Below, one piece after another: positions 6,630-7,178 of a DNA stretch of 7,178 nucleotides. Origin of the DNA: Sediminibacterium sp. (GTDB taxonomy: Bacteria > Bacteroidota > Bacteroidia > Chitinophagales > Chitinophagaceae); NCBI GenBank assembly GCA_017987615.1, contig JAGNTI010000067.1, forward strand, positions 1 through 7,178, given 5' to 3'. Both the position numbers and the translations under genes were made by a program. The notes under the pieces are model-generated. The model searched no databases. It was given only the letters and a program-made list of their open reading frames with translations, and was not told the DNA's origin. The stretch's first letter is position 1. Each line of letters begins with the position of its first letter.

Positions 6630-6944
6630 TTAGATATTTTCAGCATTTACAATAGCTGATAAGTTAATAGGCCCGTGAATATGCGGGAAAACCTCATTAA
6701 TAGAGGTAGCCAGTTCAAAAATAAGAGGGCTAGTAACTTTAGATTTGTCAATTGTAAGCTTCACTAAACCCGTTTGACCCTTGTAATAACGGTCTAAAAC
6801 ACCCGCAACCTGGTCGGTAGTACTGCAATGAATAAATCCTTCGGTTGCTAAACTGTTAGCGGTATAAGCACCCTCAACCTGGGCTTTTTCCCAAGCAGCA
6901 GCGGTTGTAATGTGATAAATGTAACTAGACTCCATAATGATCAT
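6630..6944 (-). CDS. DUF952 domain-containing protein
   Basis: 104 aa from the ATG at 6944, or 101 aa from a second in-frame ATG at 6935 (MESSYIYHIT). I prefer 6944 because it directly follows the aroC TAA and has AAGGA four bases upstream, but homologues often begin close to the IYHI motif, so 6935 is a real alternative. In the 104-aa numbering the family motifs are YHIT (10-13), NSLATEGFIHCST (30-42), a Q in the following helix, LVKLTID (60-66), and FPHIHGPINLSAIV (86-99). These cover the whole DUF952 domain. The function is not established. The fold has, as I recall, been linked to the ADP-ribosyltransferase superfamily, which the YHxT motif would suit, but I cannot verify that here. It is cytoplasmic, with no signal peptide or membrane helix, and is translationally coupled to aroC. 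Confidence 0.88.
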   Translation of the reverse strand: MIIMESSYIYHITTAAAWEKAQVEGAYTANSLATEGFIHCSTTDQVAGVLDRYYKGQTGLVKLTIDKSKVTSPLIFELATSINEVFPHIHGPINLSAIVNAENI

Positions 6945-7178
6945 TTAATCCTTGATAATCAAGGGCATTTGCTGCGCTCGAAGCATTAAATCTACCAAAA
7001 CCATGGAAGTAACTGCTTCTAAAACAACAGGTACACGAAGTGCAATACACAAATCATGCCTTCCTTTAACGGAGAAAGGTTCAACTATATTGCGCTCCCA
7101 GTTCCAGCTTTGCTGCTCTTTGGGTGTAGAAGCGGTAGGTTTTATGGCAATTTTAAAATAGAGGTCGTTTGAATTGGT
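6945..7178 (-). CDS. aroC: Chorismate synthase, C-terminal end (partial)
   Basis: The minus strand is open from the right window edge to a TAA at 6947-6945, giving 77 residues. They contain FKIAIKPTAST, then VKGRHDLCIALRVPVV and LEAVTSMVLVDLML, ending MPLIIKD. The F-K-P-x-x-T block and the GRHDxCxxxRxVPVVEA block are C-terminal signatures of chorismate synthase, which converts 5-enolpyruvylshikimate-3-phosphate to chorismate using reduced FMN; the GRHD region lies at the active site. Here the usual PRAVPVVEA reads LRVPVVLEA, a small local variation. The N-terminal part lies beyond the window. The stop codon abuts the ATG of the DUF952 gene, so the two should share one transcript. Confidence 0.93.
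   Translation of the reverse strand, partial: TNSNDLYFKIAIKPTASTPKEQQSWNWERNIVEPFSVKGRHDLCIALRVPVVLEAVTSMVLVDLMLRAQQMPLIIKD

Noticed and set aside
6952..7161. A 69-codon open frame on the + strand
   Set aside because: The opposite strand encodes the recognisable C-terminus of chorismate synthase over the same bases, so this is a shadow of aroC.
1..7178. A novel defence, mobile or biosynthetic system
   Set aside because: Every sizeable frame is assigned to a known core family or domain. There are no terminal repeats, integrase, transposase, toxin-antitoxin pair, CRISPR repeats or composition shift.

Overview
This is an AT-rich chromosomal window from a member of the Bacteroidota. The Chitinophagaceae/Sphingobacteriia side of the phylum is my best guess from protein style. 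Three things point to the phylum: no Shine-Dalgarno tracts before most starts; a TAnnTTTG-type -7 promoter element before the OmpA gene; and an OmpA-family protein that carries thrombospondin type 3 calcium repeats between its barrel and its peptidoglycan-binding domain. No mobile element, CRISPR array, tRNA, rRNA or base-composition island is visible. It reads as an ordinary core-genome neighbourhood.

Layout. Bases 1-4491 are read rightwards: the tail of an ammonium transporter gene (amt, cut by the window edge), a strong hairpin, a small outer-membrane beta-barrel porin of the OmpL-like type, a PlsC-type 1-acylglycerol-3-phosphate acyltransferase, and the replication-restart helicase PriA, which starts at TTG. 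The gaps from the porin through priA are 29 and 15 bases, so these three look co-transcribed. Bases 4606-7178 are read leftwards. In transcription order they are the C-terminal end of chorismate synthase (aroC, cut by the window edge), a DUF952 protein that begins directly after the aroC stop codon, a small secreted RlpA-like double-psi beta-barrel protein, and an OmpA/TSP3 protein. The two blocks converge on one hairpin terminator at about 4553-4585.

How the genes relate. The amt-porin pair plausibly covers passage of ammonium or a nitrogenous solute across both membranes. Several other products also concern the envelope: phospholipid synthesis (PlsC), a cell-wall protein (RlpA-like) and an outer membrane-peptidoglycan anchor (OmpA). 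PriA and AroC are housekeeping genes.

I found no convincing new multi-gene system. The points most worth a second look are the compound hairpin between amt and the porin gene, the RlpA-like protein that lacks the usual catalytic-site histidine and any lipobox, two gene pairs (plsC/priA and aroC/DUF952) that share a reading frame across a single stop codon, and the DUF952 protein with ADP-ribosyltransferase-like motifs.
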